Made by a program: the position numbers and the translations under genes
Shown here: positions 17,432 through 25,088 of the stretch, piece by piece
Layout: each line of letters opens with the position of its first letter
How positions within the stretch are numbered: the first letter of the stretch is position 1
NCBI GenBank assembly: GCA_934183145.1
Contig: CAKPSA010000002.1
Coordinates: 1 to 42,999, forward strand
Length of the DNA: 42,999 nucleotides
Direction of reading: 5' to 3'
Source: an uncultured Veillonella sp.
GTDB taxonomy: Bacteria; Bacillota; Negativicutes; Veillonellales; Veillonellaceae
Notes under the pieces: model-generated
What the model was told of the DNA's origin: nothing
Seen by the model: only the letters and a program-made list of their open reading frames with translations
Database searches by the model: none

Positions 17432-18577
17432 CTATACCATCAATGATGTAGCCTTTTCACGAGCCCATCTATCGATAGCTAATAAATTGTCTAACGTAAA
17501 GTCATCTTCAGGTCCCATAGATTCAAGAACTGATGTAACAACTTTGTAAATATCACCAAAGGCGATTTTATCATCTAAAAATGCATAAACTGCTGTTTCG
17601 TTTGCAGCATTAAATACGGCTGGTTTAAAACCGCTTGCTCGTCCAACGTCATAAGCTAGACGAAGAGCAGGAAAATCATCATATCGCGGCGGTAAGAACT
17701 CTAATTGCAAAGCTTTTGAAAAATCAAGGTGATTCATACTTAAAGTCTCACGTTTAGGGTAGGTCAAAGCATATTGTATTGGTTCTCGCATATCAGGATT
17801 ACCCATTTGTGCTAGAATTGCCCCATCTTTCATGCGTATCATGGAATGAACAATGCTTTGAGGATGTACCACAACATCAATATGATCGAAATCAAAACCA
17901 AATAGCCAATGGGCTTCAATTACCTCTAAGCCCTTATTAAATAAAGAGGCTGAATCAATAGTAATTTTATTACCCATATTCCAAGTTGGATGTCGCAAAC
18001 AATCTGCTGCAGTTGCAGTTTGAATCTTGTTGGAATCCCATGTTCGTAAAGGACCTCCAGAAGCTGTTACTATCAAAGAATCAACATTCTCTCGTTTTTG
18101 TCCTTCTAAGCATTGGAATATGGCACTGTGTTCACTATCAATAGGTAAAATTTGTACGCCATACTCTTGAGCTAACGATGTAATCAGTGGCCCACCTGCA
18201 ACAAGGGTTTCTTTATTAGCAAGACCTATAGTCTTACCTTTTTTAATAGCCTCTACAGTAGGTTCAATACCTGCAGCACCTACAATAGCGGTAACAACCA
18301 TTGTAGCTTCTTGAATTGTTGCTGCCGCAATGAGCGCTTCCTTGCCACCTACAAGTTTTGTAGGACCTGAATAGCGCCCTTGTAGCTCTTTAAAAGCATT
18401 TTCATCAACTAGTCCAGCTACTAACGGTTCATATTTTTTAATTTGTTTTTCTAAGAGGTCAATATTATGATGTGCCACTAGAGCAACCACCTTGAATTGA
18501 TCTGGATGTTGAGACACTACATCTAGTGTCTGTGTACCGATTGAGCCAGTACTGCCAATTATACTTAGGTATTTCAT
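17432..18577 (-). CDS. dxr: 1-deoxy-D-xylulose 5-phosphate reductoisomerase
   Basis: NADPH-dependent second enzyme of the MEP pathway, making MEP from DXP. It has 381 residues. The dinucleotide motif GSTGSIGTQ is at 8-16. The metal and substrate region includes DSEHSAIFQ, TASGGPL and the block NMGNKITIDSASLFNKGLEVIEAH, seen here as MGNKITIDSA and NKGLEVIEAHWLF. A helical C-terminal domain follows. GAGGT lies 7 nt before the ATG. It sits between cdsA and rseP. Confidence 0.98.
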   Translation of the reverse strand: MKYLSIIGSTGSIGTQTLDVVSQHPDQFKVVALVAHHNIDLLEKQIKKYEPLVAGLVDENAFKELQGRYSGPTKLVGGKEALIAAATIQEATMVVTAIVGAAGIEPTVEAIKKGKTIGLANKETLVAGGPLITSLAQEYGVQILPIDSEHSAIFQCLEGQKRENVDSLIVTASGGPLRTWDSNKIQTATAADCLRHPTWNMGNKITIDSASLFNKGLEVIEAHWLFGFDFDHIDVVVHPQSIVHSMIRMKDGAILAQMGNPDMREPIQYALTYPKRETLSMNHLDFSKALQLEFLPPRYDDFPALRLAYDVGRASGFKPAVFNAANETAVYAFLDDKIAFGDIYKVVTSVLESMGPEDDFTLDNLLAIDRWAREKATSLMV

Positions 18578-18595
18578 AAGCTTACCTCTATTAGA

Positions 18596-19420
18596 TTAAT
18601 ACGAAAATAGTAATATATAAATCAATGTAATAGGAGCCGCAAACAATAAGCTATCGAAACGGTCCAATACACCGCCATGACCTGGTAGTAATGTACCAGA
18701 ATCTTTCACATTACATAATCGTTTAATCTTTGATTCAAATAAATCACCTAATGGTGCAAGTATACCACTAATCATTCCAACGTGAATTCCCATCCACCAT
18801 GGAATACCTACGATATACGAAAAGACAGCGCCTGTAATAATACAGCCGATAAATCCACCAATAAAACCTTCAAGTGTTTTATTGGGACTAATGGATGGAA
18901 CAATTTTTCGTTTACCAAAGGCACGTCCTGCAAAGTATGCAAAAGTATCACTAGCCCATGTTGTAAACAACACTAACCAAAGAGTAATTGTTCCCCAATT
19001 ATATAATTCAAATGGCATTGATAAAGACATATAAATAGAGTCATGACGAATCATGAGCAAAGAAATCATGCCAATACCAACATAAAATAAGCCAAATACA
19101 CTAAAAGAAACGCTAGCTAAGGAGTATTTATTTTCACCAAATGTACATAACATATAATTGGCTGATAAACTCAATACTAATATAGCTATTGCAAGAATAT
19201 ATTGATGACATGCAAAAGCGATCATCAATAATAAAATACTGATATAACCCCATAAAATGGACATGCGTACATGTTTAGCTTTACCTAATAAAACAAACTC
19301 ACGCCATCCCAATAGAGCTAATAATGTAATAAGAATATCATACACAGGTCCGCCTAATGTAATAGCCCCCAAGGCAATAATAAAACCTATAACAGCGGTT
19401 ATAACACGTGTTTTTAACAT
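18596..19420 (-). CDS. cdsA: Phosphatidate cytidylyltransferase CdsA
   Basis: Integral membrane enzyme that makes CDP-diacylglycerol for phospholipid synthesis. It has 274 residues with about eight hydrophobic segments. The signature is intact near the C-terminus: SKIKRLCNVKDSGTLLPGHG followed by GVLDRFDSL. SDTFAYFAGRAFGKRK and PNKTLEGFIGG form the preceding conserved block. The start follows the uppS stop by 3 nt, with GAGG upstream. Confidence 0.97.
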   Translation of the reverse strand: MLKTRVITAVIGFIIALGAITLGGPVYDILITLLALLGWREFVLLGKAKHVRMSILWGYISILLLMIAFACHQYILAIAILVLSLSANYMLCTFGENKYSLASVSFSVFGLFYVGIGMISLLMIRHDSIYMSLSMPFELYNWGTITLWLVLFTTWASDTFAYFAGRAFGKRKIVPSISPNKTLEGFIGGFIGCIITGAVFSYIVGIPWWMGIHVGMISGILAPLGDLFESKIKRLCNVKDSGTLLPGHGGVLDRFDSLLFAAPITLIYILLFSY

Positions 19421-19423
19421 TAT

Positions 19424-20188
19424 TTATTCCTCATCACGTAAGCCACCAAATCGGCGTTCTCGTTTTTGATATGCTGCAACAGCTTCCAATAAAGTTTCCT
19501 TAGTAAAATCCGGCCAATGTAAATCAGTAAACCAGAATTCAGCATAAGCTAATTGCCATAATAAAAAGTTACTAATTCTAAAATCACTACTTGGACGAAT
19601 TAATAAGTCTACATCACTAAACTCTTTCGTGAAAAGTTGTGAGCTAACATAGTCTTCCGTAATATCGTCTGTAGTAATAGTTCCATCTGCAACAGAATTT
19701 GTAATGTTGCGAATAGTTCTTACTATTTCATCACGCCCACCATAGTTTATAGCTAACTGTAAGGTAAGGCCTGTATTATTCTGAGTTAATAATTCTGCAT
19801 CGCGAATGATCTTTTGAAGCTCATCTGAAAGAGCACCAATATATCCAATAAAGCGAATACGTACATTATGTTCATGCATATACTTAACATTGTTATTTAA
19901 GTATTCTTTTATGAGAGCCATAAGTAAAGAAACTTCCTGTTCAGGACGTTTCCAGTTCTCTGTGGAGAAACCATATACCGTAAGAGCTCTAATTCCAATC
20001 TCATCTGCAGCAATAACAATTTGCTTTAATACGTCGGCCCCTGCACGGTGCCCCATGGATCGTGGCATACCTCTTCGTTTAGCCCAACGACCATTGCCAT
20101 CCATAATAATAGCTACATGTTTTGGTATCCCATTATTGTCGATAACAGGCGTATCAGATGGTTTACGGTTAAATAATTTCTTTAGCAT
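19424..20188 (-). CDS. uppS: Isoprenyl transferase (undecaprenyl diphosphate synthase)
   Basis: A cis-prenyltransferase that extends farnesyl diphosphate to the C55 carrier used for peptidoglycan and surface polysaccharides. It has 254 residues. IIMDGNGRWAKRRG (28-41) holds the catalytic aspartate. GHRAGAD, ALTVYGFSTENWKRP, INYGGRDEI and DLLIRPSSDFRISNFLLWQ are the remaining family regions. The start has GAGG 7 nt upstream and overlaps the end of the small upstream gene by 20 nt. Confidence 0.97.
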   Translation of the reverse strand: MLKKLFNRKPSDTPVIDNNGIPKHVAIIMDGNGRWAKRRGMPRSMGHRAGADVLKQIVIAADEIGIRALTVYGFSTENWKRPEQEVSLLMALIKEYLNNNVKYMHEHNVRIRFIGYIGALSDELQKIIRDAELLTQNNTGLTLQLAINYGGRDEIVRTIRNITNSVADGTITTDDITEDYVSSQLFTKEFSDVDLLIRPSSDFRISNFLLWQLAYAEFWFTDLHWPDFTKETLLEAVAAYQKRERRFGGLRDEE

Positions 20189-20420
20189 AGTCTACCTCGA
20201 TAGAATTTCCGAAGTCGCTGGCAATCATTGGTCTATACACTAGTATATGTAAACACTCATCAACCTTGGTAATACGTGCTACATAAAGTCCCTTATCAGC
20301 AATATCAAAAAAGCGATTAAAGGATCCCCCAATCATTACCTTAAAAGGAATATGGGCAGCCTGCAAACGAGACTTTGCAAGCTGCCATGGCATTCCAATA
20401 AGGCTATTAGAATCAAACAT
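20169..20420 (-). CDS. Small protein of unknown function between frr and uppS
   Basis: An 83-residue open frame that begins at the frr stop (TAATG) and overlaps the uppS start by 20 nt. This tight packing suggests a real, coupled gene. No membrane segment or signal peptide is visible. The first half (SLIGMPWQLAKSRLQAAHIP) has a faint PASTA-like pattern (GM, A, L spacing), and the protein ends in a short beta-rich region (HILVYRP). I do not recognise the family. The ribosome binding site is weak (AGAAG). It could be a Negativicutes-specific small gene. Confidence 0.68.
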   Translation of the reverse strand: MFDSNSLIGMPWQLAKSRLQAAHIPFKVMIGGSFNRFFDIADKGLYVARITKVDECLHILVYRPMIASDFGNSIEVDYAKEII

Positions 20421-20980
20421 TATACTTCTAATACGTCCTTTTCTTTTACTGCTTTTAACTCATCAATCTGCTTAATTTTAGCATCTGTAAGTTTTTGGAT
20501 TTGATCTAAACCGTCTTTAGCATCATCTTCAGTAATAGTTTTAGCTTTTTCTTCTTTTTTCAATGCATCATTTACATCGCGACGAATGTTACGTACTGCG
20601 ACTTTTGCATCTTCAGCTTTTTTATGTACTACTTTAACGATTTCTTTACGTCGCTCCTCAGTTAATTGAGGAATTGTTAAACGAATTTGAGCACCATCAT
20701 TGCCAGGATTTAAGCCAAGATCGGATTGTAAAATAGCTTTTTCAATAGCACCAATCATAGTTTTATCCCAAGGTGCAATCACAATCATACGAGGCTCAGG
20801 CACGGAGATGTTCGCAACTTGATTAATTGGTGATGGGCTACCATAATAGTCAACCATTACCTTATCAAGCAATGCTACACTAGCACGGCCTGTACGAATA
20901 GATGCGAATTCATGTTTTAAAGCCTCAATAGACTTATTCATGCGGTCTTCTGCTTGCTGTAACAATTCTTTAATTTCCAT
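20420..20980 (-). CDS. frr: Ribosome recycling factor
   Basis: Splits the post-termination ribosome together with EF-G. It has 186 residues, the standard size, with the three-helix bundle and conserved stretches EFASIRTGRAS, PWDKTMIGAIEKAI, SDLGLNPGNDG and LTEERRKEIVK. It lies 5 nt after pyrH, and its stop overlaps the start of the small unknown gene. Confidence 0.98.
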   Translation of the reverse strand: MEIKELLQQAEDRMNKSIEALKHEFASIRTGRASVALLDKVMVDYYGSPSPINQVANISVPEPRMIVIAPWDKTMIGAIEKAILQSDLGLNPGNDGAQIRLTIPQLTEERRKEIVKVVHKKAEDAKVAVRNIRRDVNDALKKEEKAKTITEDDAKDGLDQIQKLTDAKIKQIDELKAVKEKDVLEV

Positions 20981-20985
20981 TTGAA

Positions 20986-21711
20986 TTATTCTCCTCGAAC
21001 AATGGTACCAATCTCTTCACCTTTAGCGGCTTTAGTAATGTTACCAGGAATGTCCATGCTAAATACAATAATAGGGATATTATTATCTTTACATAAAGTA
21101 GTGGATGTTGCATCCATAACCTTTAATTCTTTAGTAATGATATCATTATATGTTAATTCATCAAATTTAACGGCATTAGGATTCGTCTTAGGATCGGAAT
21201 CATATACACCGTCAGCAAACTTCTTCGCCATCAAAATTGCATCTGCTTCAATTTCAGCAGCTCGCAATGCAGCTGTTGTATCTGTAGAGAAATATGGTTT
21301 GCCTAGACCAGCACCGAAAATTACGATACGTTTTTTCTCTAAGTGACGAATTGCACGACGACGAATATAAGGTTCTGCAATTTCTTGCATTTCGATAGCA
21401 GTTTGAACGCGAGTATCTACGCCTGCTTGTTCTAATGCATCTTGCAATGCTAAGGAGTTCATTACTGTTGCTAGCATACCCATATAGTCAGCTGTAGCAC
21501 GATCCATACCTTGGTTACTTCCAGCTAACCCTCTCCACAAGTTACCGCCACCAACAACAATTGCGATTTCTAATTCAGTGGATTTTGATAAAGCAGCAAT
21601 TTCTTTTGCAAATTCTTCAACAACATCAGGGTTAATACCAAAACCTTGTTCACCCGCTAATGCTTCACCACTTAACTTCAAAACAATACGTCTAAAGTTT
21701 CTCTTTGCCAT
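20986..21711 (-). CDS. pyrH: Uridylate kinase (UMP kinase)
   Basis: Phosphorylates UMP to UDP. It has 241 residues of the amino-acid kinase fold. [11 protein letters not shown] is at 7-17, [10 protein letters not shown] forms the glycine-rich site, and [16 protein letters not shown] is the UMP-binding region. [12 protein letters not shown] and [14 protein letters not shown] are the nucleotide and lid regions. GAGGAG precedes the ATG. A hairpin separates it from tsf, so part of its transcription may be attenuated. Confidence 0.98.
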   Translation of the reverse strand: MAKRNFRRIVLKLSGEALAGEQGFGINPDVVEEFAKEIAALSKSTELEIAIVVGGGNLWRGLAGSNQGMDRATADYMGMLATVMNSLALQDALEQAGVDTRVQTAIEMQEIAEPYIRRRAIRHLEKKRIVIFGAGLGKPYFSTDTTAALRAAEIEADAILMAKKFADGVYDSDPKTNPNAVKFDELTYNDIITKELKVMDATSTTLCKDNNIPIIVFSMDIPGNITKAAKGEEIGTIVRGE

Positions 21712-21726
21712 GTGTTTACTCCTCTA

Positions 21727-21764
21727 TTGCAAAATAAGAGAACACTGTACGGTGTTCTCTTATT
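21727..21764 (-). terminator. Hairpin between tsf and pyrH, likely partial terminator
   Basis: A 13-bp perfect stem AATAAGAGAACAC / GTGTTCTCTTATT (21733-21745 with 21752-21764) encloses a 6-nt loop. On the minus strand a short U-rich run (TTATTTTG) follows. The U-tract is poor, so read-through into pyrH is likely. The role could be attenuation or transcript processing. Confidence 0.65.
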
Positions 21765-21773
21765 ATTTCTTAA

Positions 21774-22454
21774 TTATTTACCAACAGATGCCATTACTTC
21801 AGCTACGAAGTCATCTTGGCGTTTTTCAATGCCTTCGCCCAAACCGTAGCGAACAAAACGACGTACGTTGATGTTTTCACCGATTTTTGCAATATTTTCA
21901 TTAATGATATCTGTAACAGTTTTGTCACCATCTTTAATGAATACTTGTTCTAATAGGCAGTTTTCTTTATAGAATTTTTCAATACGACCAGCAACCATTT
22001 TTTCCAAAACAGCTTCAGGTTTTGGTTTACGGCCAGCTTTTACGTCTTCTTCAGCTTCTACTTTAGCTTGTTCCAACAATACTTGTTTTTCGTGTTCGAT
22101 TACTTCAGCAGGAACTTCTTCACGGTTCAAGTATGTAGGGTTTACAGCTGCGATTTGCATAGCAATATCGCGTGCCAAGTTTTGGAAATCATCAGTTTTA
22201 GCAACGAAGTCAGTTTCGCAGTTAACTTCTACCAATACACCGATACGGCCACCAGCATGGATGTAAGATTGTACTACACCTTCAGCTGCGATACGACCAG
22301 CTTTTTTAGCTGCAGCAGCCAAACCTTTTTCACGAAGAAGGTCAACCGCTTTTTCGATATTACCGTCAGTTTCAACCAATGCTTTTTTAGCGTCCATCAT
22401 ACCTGCGCCAGTCATGTCGCGCAATTCTTTTACCAAAGCAGCAGTAATTGCCAT
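21774..22454 (-). CDS. tsf: Elongation factor Ts (short form)
   Basis: Nucleotide exchange factor for EF-Tu. It has 226 residues, clearly shorter than the roughly 290 of B. subtilis and nearer to the short forms such as that of Thermus. The N-terminal UBA-like domain ([20 protein letters not shown]) and the exchange motif [12 protein letters not shown] are intact, so it should be functional. The C-terminal half is reduced, with a charged helical segment at about 120-170. It is downstream of rpsB but has its own promoter and 5' hairpin. Confidence 0.97.
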   Translation of the reverse strand: MAITAALVKELRDMTGAGMMDAKKALVETDGNIEKAVDLLREKGLAAAAKKAGRIAAEGVVQSYIHAGGRIGVLVEVNCETDFVAKTDDFQNLARDIAMQIAAVNPTYLNREEVPAEVIEHEKQVLLEQAKVEAEEDVKAGRKPKPEAVLEKMVAGRIEKFYKENCLLEQVFIKDGDKTVTDIINENIAKIGENINVRRFVRYGLGEGIEKRQDDFVAEVMASVGK

Positions 22455-22481
22455 TATTTTGTTCCTCCTAGTACTAATTAA

Positions 22482-22502
22482 GGTAAGGATATAGTCCTTA
22501 CC
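22482..22502 (-). promoter_or_regulatory. Hairpin at the 5' end of the tsf transcript
   Basis: GGTAAGGA / TCCTTACC form an 8-bp perfect stem around a CTATA loop. A-T and G-U pairs extend it to about 14 bp. It begins almost exactly at the predicted tsf transcript start and has no U-tract after it, so it looks like a leader structure and not a terminator. Confidence 0.6.
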
Positions 22503-22505
22503 CTA

Positions 22506-22534
22506 ATTATATATGTTATAGATTTATCTTTCAA
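22506..22534 (-). promoter_or_regulatory. tsf promoter
   Basis: The -35 TTGAAA (22529-22534) and -10 TATAAT (22506-22511) are separated by exactly 17 bp, a near-consensus housekeeping promoter. It lies in the 115-nt gap between rpsB and tsf, so tsf-pyrH-frr and later genes can be transcribed without rpsB. Confidence 0.85.
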
Positions 22535-22569
22535 ATGCTAATCAGAAATGATTAAGTAGCTTAACAGAA

Positions 22570-23283
22570 TTATTCTGCAGCTTCAGCACCGTCTAAAGAT
22601 TCGCCTTGACGACCTTCAAGAACAGCGTCTGCCATTTTACCAGCCAATAATTTTACAGCGCGGATAGCGTCATCATTTGCTGGGATTGGGAATTCAACTT
22701 CATCAGGGTCGCAGTTAGTGTCAACTGTTGCAACAACTGGAATACCCAATTTTTTAGCTTCTGCAATAGCGATTTTTTCTTTTTTAGGATCAACTACGAA
22801 AAGAGCACCTGGCATTTTAGGCATATCTTTGATACCGCCAAGGTATTTTTCCAATTTTTCCATTTCATGACGAAGACCGATAACTTCTTTTTTAGGCAAT
22901 ACTTCGAAAGTACCATCTTCTGCCATAGCTTCCAATTGTTTTAAACGTTTAATACGAGTTTCAATTGTTTTGAAGTTAGTCAACATACCGCCCAACCAAC
23001 GTTCGTTAACGAAGAACATGTTAGCACGGATAGCTTCTTCTTTAATAGCTTCTTGAGCTTGTTTTTTAGTACCTACGAACAAGATTACTTCGCCTTGGGA
23101 AGCAACTTCACGTAAGAAATTGTAAGCTTCTTCTACTTTTTTAACTGTTTTAGACAAATCAATGATATAAATACCATTGCGTTCAGTGAAGATGAATTTC
23201 GCCATTTTAGGGTTCCATCTTCTAGTCTGATGACCAAAGTGTACACCAGCCTCTAATAATTGTTTCATTGATACTACTGCCAT
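22570..23283 (-). CDS. rpsB: 30S ribosomal protein S2
   Basis: Small-subunit protein S2 with 237 residues. It begins [20 protein letters not shown] and contains [22 protein letters not shown], split here as [10 protein letters not shown] and [46 protein letters not shown] and DTNCDPDEV are the other signature stretches. The C-terminus ends in a short acidic tail. A strong AGGAGGTG site precedes the ATG. It heads the long translation and envelope operon. Confidence 0.98.
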   Translation of the reverse strand: MAVVSMKQLLEAGVHFGHQTRRWNPKMAKFIFTERNGIYIIDLSKTVKKVEEAYNFLREVASQGEVILFVGTKKQAQEAIKEEAIRANMFFVNERWLGGMLTNFKTIETRIKRLKQLEAMAEDGTFEVLPKKEVIGLRHEMEKLEKYLGGIKDMPKMPGALFVVDPKKEKIAIAEAKKLGIPVVATVDTNCDPDEVEFPIPANDDAIRAVKLLAGKMADAVLEGRQGESLDGAEAAE

Positions 23284-23382
23284 TGTGGCACCTCCTGTTA
23301 ATTAACCTCCGCCGCTTCATCCTTCGGGTCACCCAAAATTAGGCACAGTACCGAAGTCCACCGACGTGCATATTTTTCATAC
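23284..23382 (-). promoter_or_regulatory. Structured rpsB leader, possible S2 autoregulatory RNA
   Basis: The roughly 98-nt leader after the predicted start is much more GC-rich than the DNA before it. It contains a GCAC/GTGC-closed element (about 23338-23366), a short hairpin around GGGTGACCC, and a purine-rich stretch with two SD-like sequences (GGAGG and AGGAGG). Bacterial rpsB genes often carry S2-binding leaders, but I cannot match this one to a named family. Function is inferred. Confidence 0.5.
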
Positions 23383-23388
23383 TTGGTA

Positions 23389-23417
23389 ATTTTACCAAAA
23401 AATTATACTAAAAGCAA
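23389..23417 (-). promoter_or_regulatory. rpsB operon promoter
   Basis: The -35 TTGCTT (23412-23417) and -10 TAAAAT (23389-23394) have a 17-bp spacer. A second TATAAT inside the spacer lacks a usable -35. The -35 begins 3 nt after the rpe terminator stem. Confidence 0.7.
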
Positions 23418-23455
23418 GCAAGGAGTGAGGAATTATTTAGAATTCCTCACTCCTT
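23412..23455 (-). terminator. Terminator after the priA-rpe operon
   Basis: A perfect 15-bp stem (23420-23434 with 23441-23455) has a 6-nt loop. On the minus strand it is followed by GCTTGCTTTT. The tail is interrupted by G and C, so termination may be incomplete. It overlaps the edge of the rpsB promoter. Confidence 0.75.
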
Positions 23456-23564
23456 ATATTTGATTACACTATTTTTTTTAAGTTAATACTTTTTTACATG
23501 TAATACCGTAAAAAAAGATGAATATTACAAAGACAATATAATAATGTAAGAATTATTATAATAA
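23456..23564 (-). other. AT-rich 3' untranslated stretch after rpe
   Basis: About 109 nt of nearly pure A/T with no plausible gene. A 16-bp perfect palindrome, AATTATTATAATAATT (23551-23566), overlaps the rpe stop codon. A weaker inverted repeat with long T and A runs lies at about 23489-23518. It may be 3' UTR or a spacer. Confidence 0.5.
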
Positions 23565-24215
23565 TTAGTTATTTCTAATAGCCTCAATCATATGTGCCCG
23601 ATCATCGGCGCCAAATACAGCAGATCCAGCTACTAAAACGGTAGCACCTGCTCGTTTAATTGGAACACAAGTAATATCATTAATGCCACCATCGACTTCA
23701 ATAACTGCAGTTGTATTATCTACTTCCTCTAGTAACATTTTAGCTTGCTTAACTTTTTTAATAGCATTTGGGATAAAAGATTGACCTCCAAAGCCAGGAT
23801 TTACAGACATAATTAAAATCATGTCAAGATCTGCTGCCACATCCTCTAACAAAGATACTGGTGTACCTGGATTAAGTGCTACTCCTGCTTTCATACCACA
23901 TTGTTTAATATGTTGAATCAAGCGATGCATATGAGGCACAGTTTCTTGATGGAATGTAAAATACTCTACACCAATCTTTGCAAGCTCTTCAACATAATCA
24001 CTTGGGTTCGTAACCATTAAATGCACATCAAATGGCAATTGTGTATAAGGACGGATTGCTTTCACTATAGGAGCCCCAAATGTTAAGTTTGGTACAAAAT
24101 GACCATCCATTATATCAATATGTAATAAGTCAGCTCCCGCTAATTCAATAGATTTTATTTCTTCACTTAATGTTGCAAAGTTTGCAGAGAGCATAGATGG
24201 TGCAATTTTAATCAT
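23565..24215 (-). CDS. rpe: Ribulose-phosphate 3-epimerase
   Basis: Interconverts ribulose 5-phosphate and xylulose 5-phosphate in the pentose phosphate pathway. It has 216 residues of a TIM barrel. APSMLSANFATL is at 5-16, followed by HIDIMDGHFVPNLTFG and PFDVHLMV. MSVNPGFGGQSFIP, VDGGIN and LVAGSAVFG are the later phosphate and metal-site motifs. The start lies one base after the rsgA stop. It is last in the priA-rpe run. Confidence 0.97.
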   Translation of the reverse strand: MIKIAPSMLSANFATLSEEIKSIELAGADLLHIDIMDGHFVPNLTFGAPIVKAIRPYTQLPFDVHLMVTNPSDYVEELAKIGVEYFTFHQETVPHMHRLIQHIKQCGMKAGVALNPGTPVSLLEDVAADLDMILIMSVNPGFGGQSFIPNAIKKVKQAKMLLEEVDNTTAVIEVDGGINDITCVPIKRAGATVLVAGSAVFGADDRAHMIEAIRNN

Positions 24216-24216
24216 T

Positions 24217-25080
24217 TTAAAACCTCTTTCGTTGACTTTCTATGTCATTACGTATAGACATATATGCATCATATCGTCCTTGGTGAATATGTCCAGCCTC
24301 TAAGGCATCTTTTATGCCACAAATAGGTTCATGTTCATGATAGCAAGGATTAAATTTACATGTATCAACATAATTACTAAATTCAGGGAATAACGTAGGC
24401 AGCCGTTCTAATGAAACGTCGTTAAACTCAATAGCACTAAAACCTGGTGTGTCCATGATAAAAGAATCGGAATCTAAACTATATAAAGAGGCATGACGAG
24501 TAGTATGTTTACCACGCTTAATTTTGTCACTAACCTCACCTGTTTGGAATGCAAACTTAGGATCCACAGCATTTAATAAACTACTTTTACCAACACCAGA
24601 AGGACCTGCAAAAGCTGTTACCTTATGCTTCAATACACGGCGTAAATCTTCAATACCAGTCATATGATATGTAGAGGTCATCAAGACTTCGTAACCGATA
24701 GATTTATAAAGTTCTACCATTGTTTCTGTATCTGAGTCCATCAAATCACATTTGTTGATACATAATACAATGGGAATATCAGCATGTTCAATCATAACCA
24801 GCATTTTATTGAGCAGTAACTCATTAATATCTGGTTCATGAGCAGCCACAACCAAAACAACTTGATCAATATTAGCTACTGCAGGTCTAACCATAGCATT
24901 ATGACGCTCGTGGATGGATTCAACGAATCCATCCTCAGAAATCGTAACACGATCACCAACAAGTAAACTGTAGCGACCTTTCTTTAACCGTCCTCTAACT
25001 TTACATTCATAAACAGTACTGTTTTCGTCTTGTACGTAAAAGTAGCCATTCATATTTTTGACAACAATACCTGTAATCAT
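24217..25080 (-). CDS. rsgA: Ribosome small subunit-dependent GTPase A
   Basis: Circularly permuted GTPase that helps mature the 30S subunit. It has 287 residues. An N-terminal OB fold (about 1-65) is followed by G4 NKCDLMD, then G1 GPSGVGKSSLLN, then G3 DTPGFS. This is the permuted order that defines the family. The C-terminal zinc site is in CKFNPCYHEHEPICGIK. AAGGGG lies 6 nt before the ATG. It follows prkC, as is usual in Firmicutes. Confidence 0.98.
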   Translation of the reverse strand: MITGIVVKNMNGYFYVQDENSTVYECKVRGRLKKGRYSLLVGDRVTISEDGFVESIHERHNAMVRPAVANIDQVVLVVAAHEPDINELLLNKMLVMIEHADIPIVLCINKCDLMDSDTETMVELYKSIGYEVLMTSTYHMTGIEDLRRVLKHKVTAFAGPSGVGKSSLLNAVDPKFAFQTGEVSDKIKRGKHTTRHASLYSLDSDSFIMDTPGFSAIEFNDVSLERLPTLFPEFSNYVDTCKFNPCYHEHEPICGIKDALEAGHIHQGRYDAYMSIRNDIESQRKRF

Positions 25081-25088
25081 AATTCCCC

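Noticed and set aside
22525..22565. Terminator directly after rpsB
   Set aside because: The TAATCA/TGATTA stem is only about 7 bp, is followed by ATTTG with no U-run, and overlaps the tsf -35 region.
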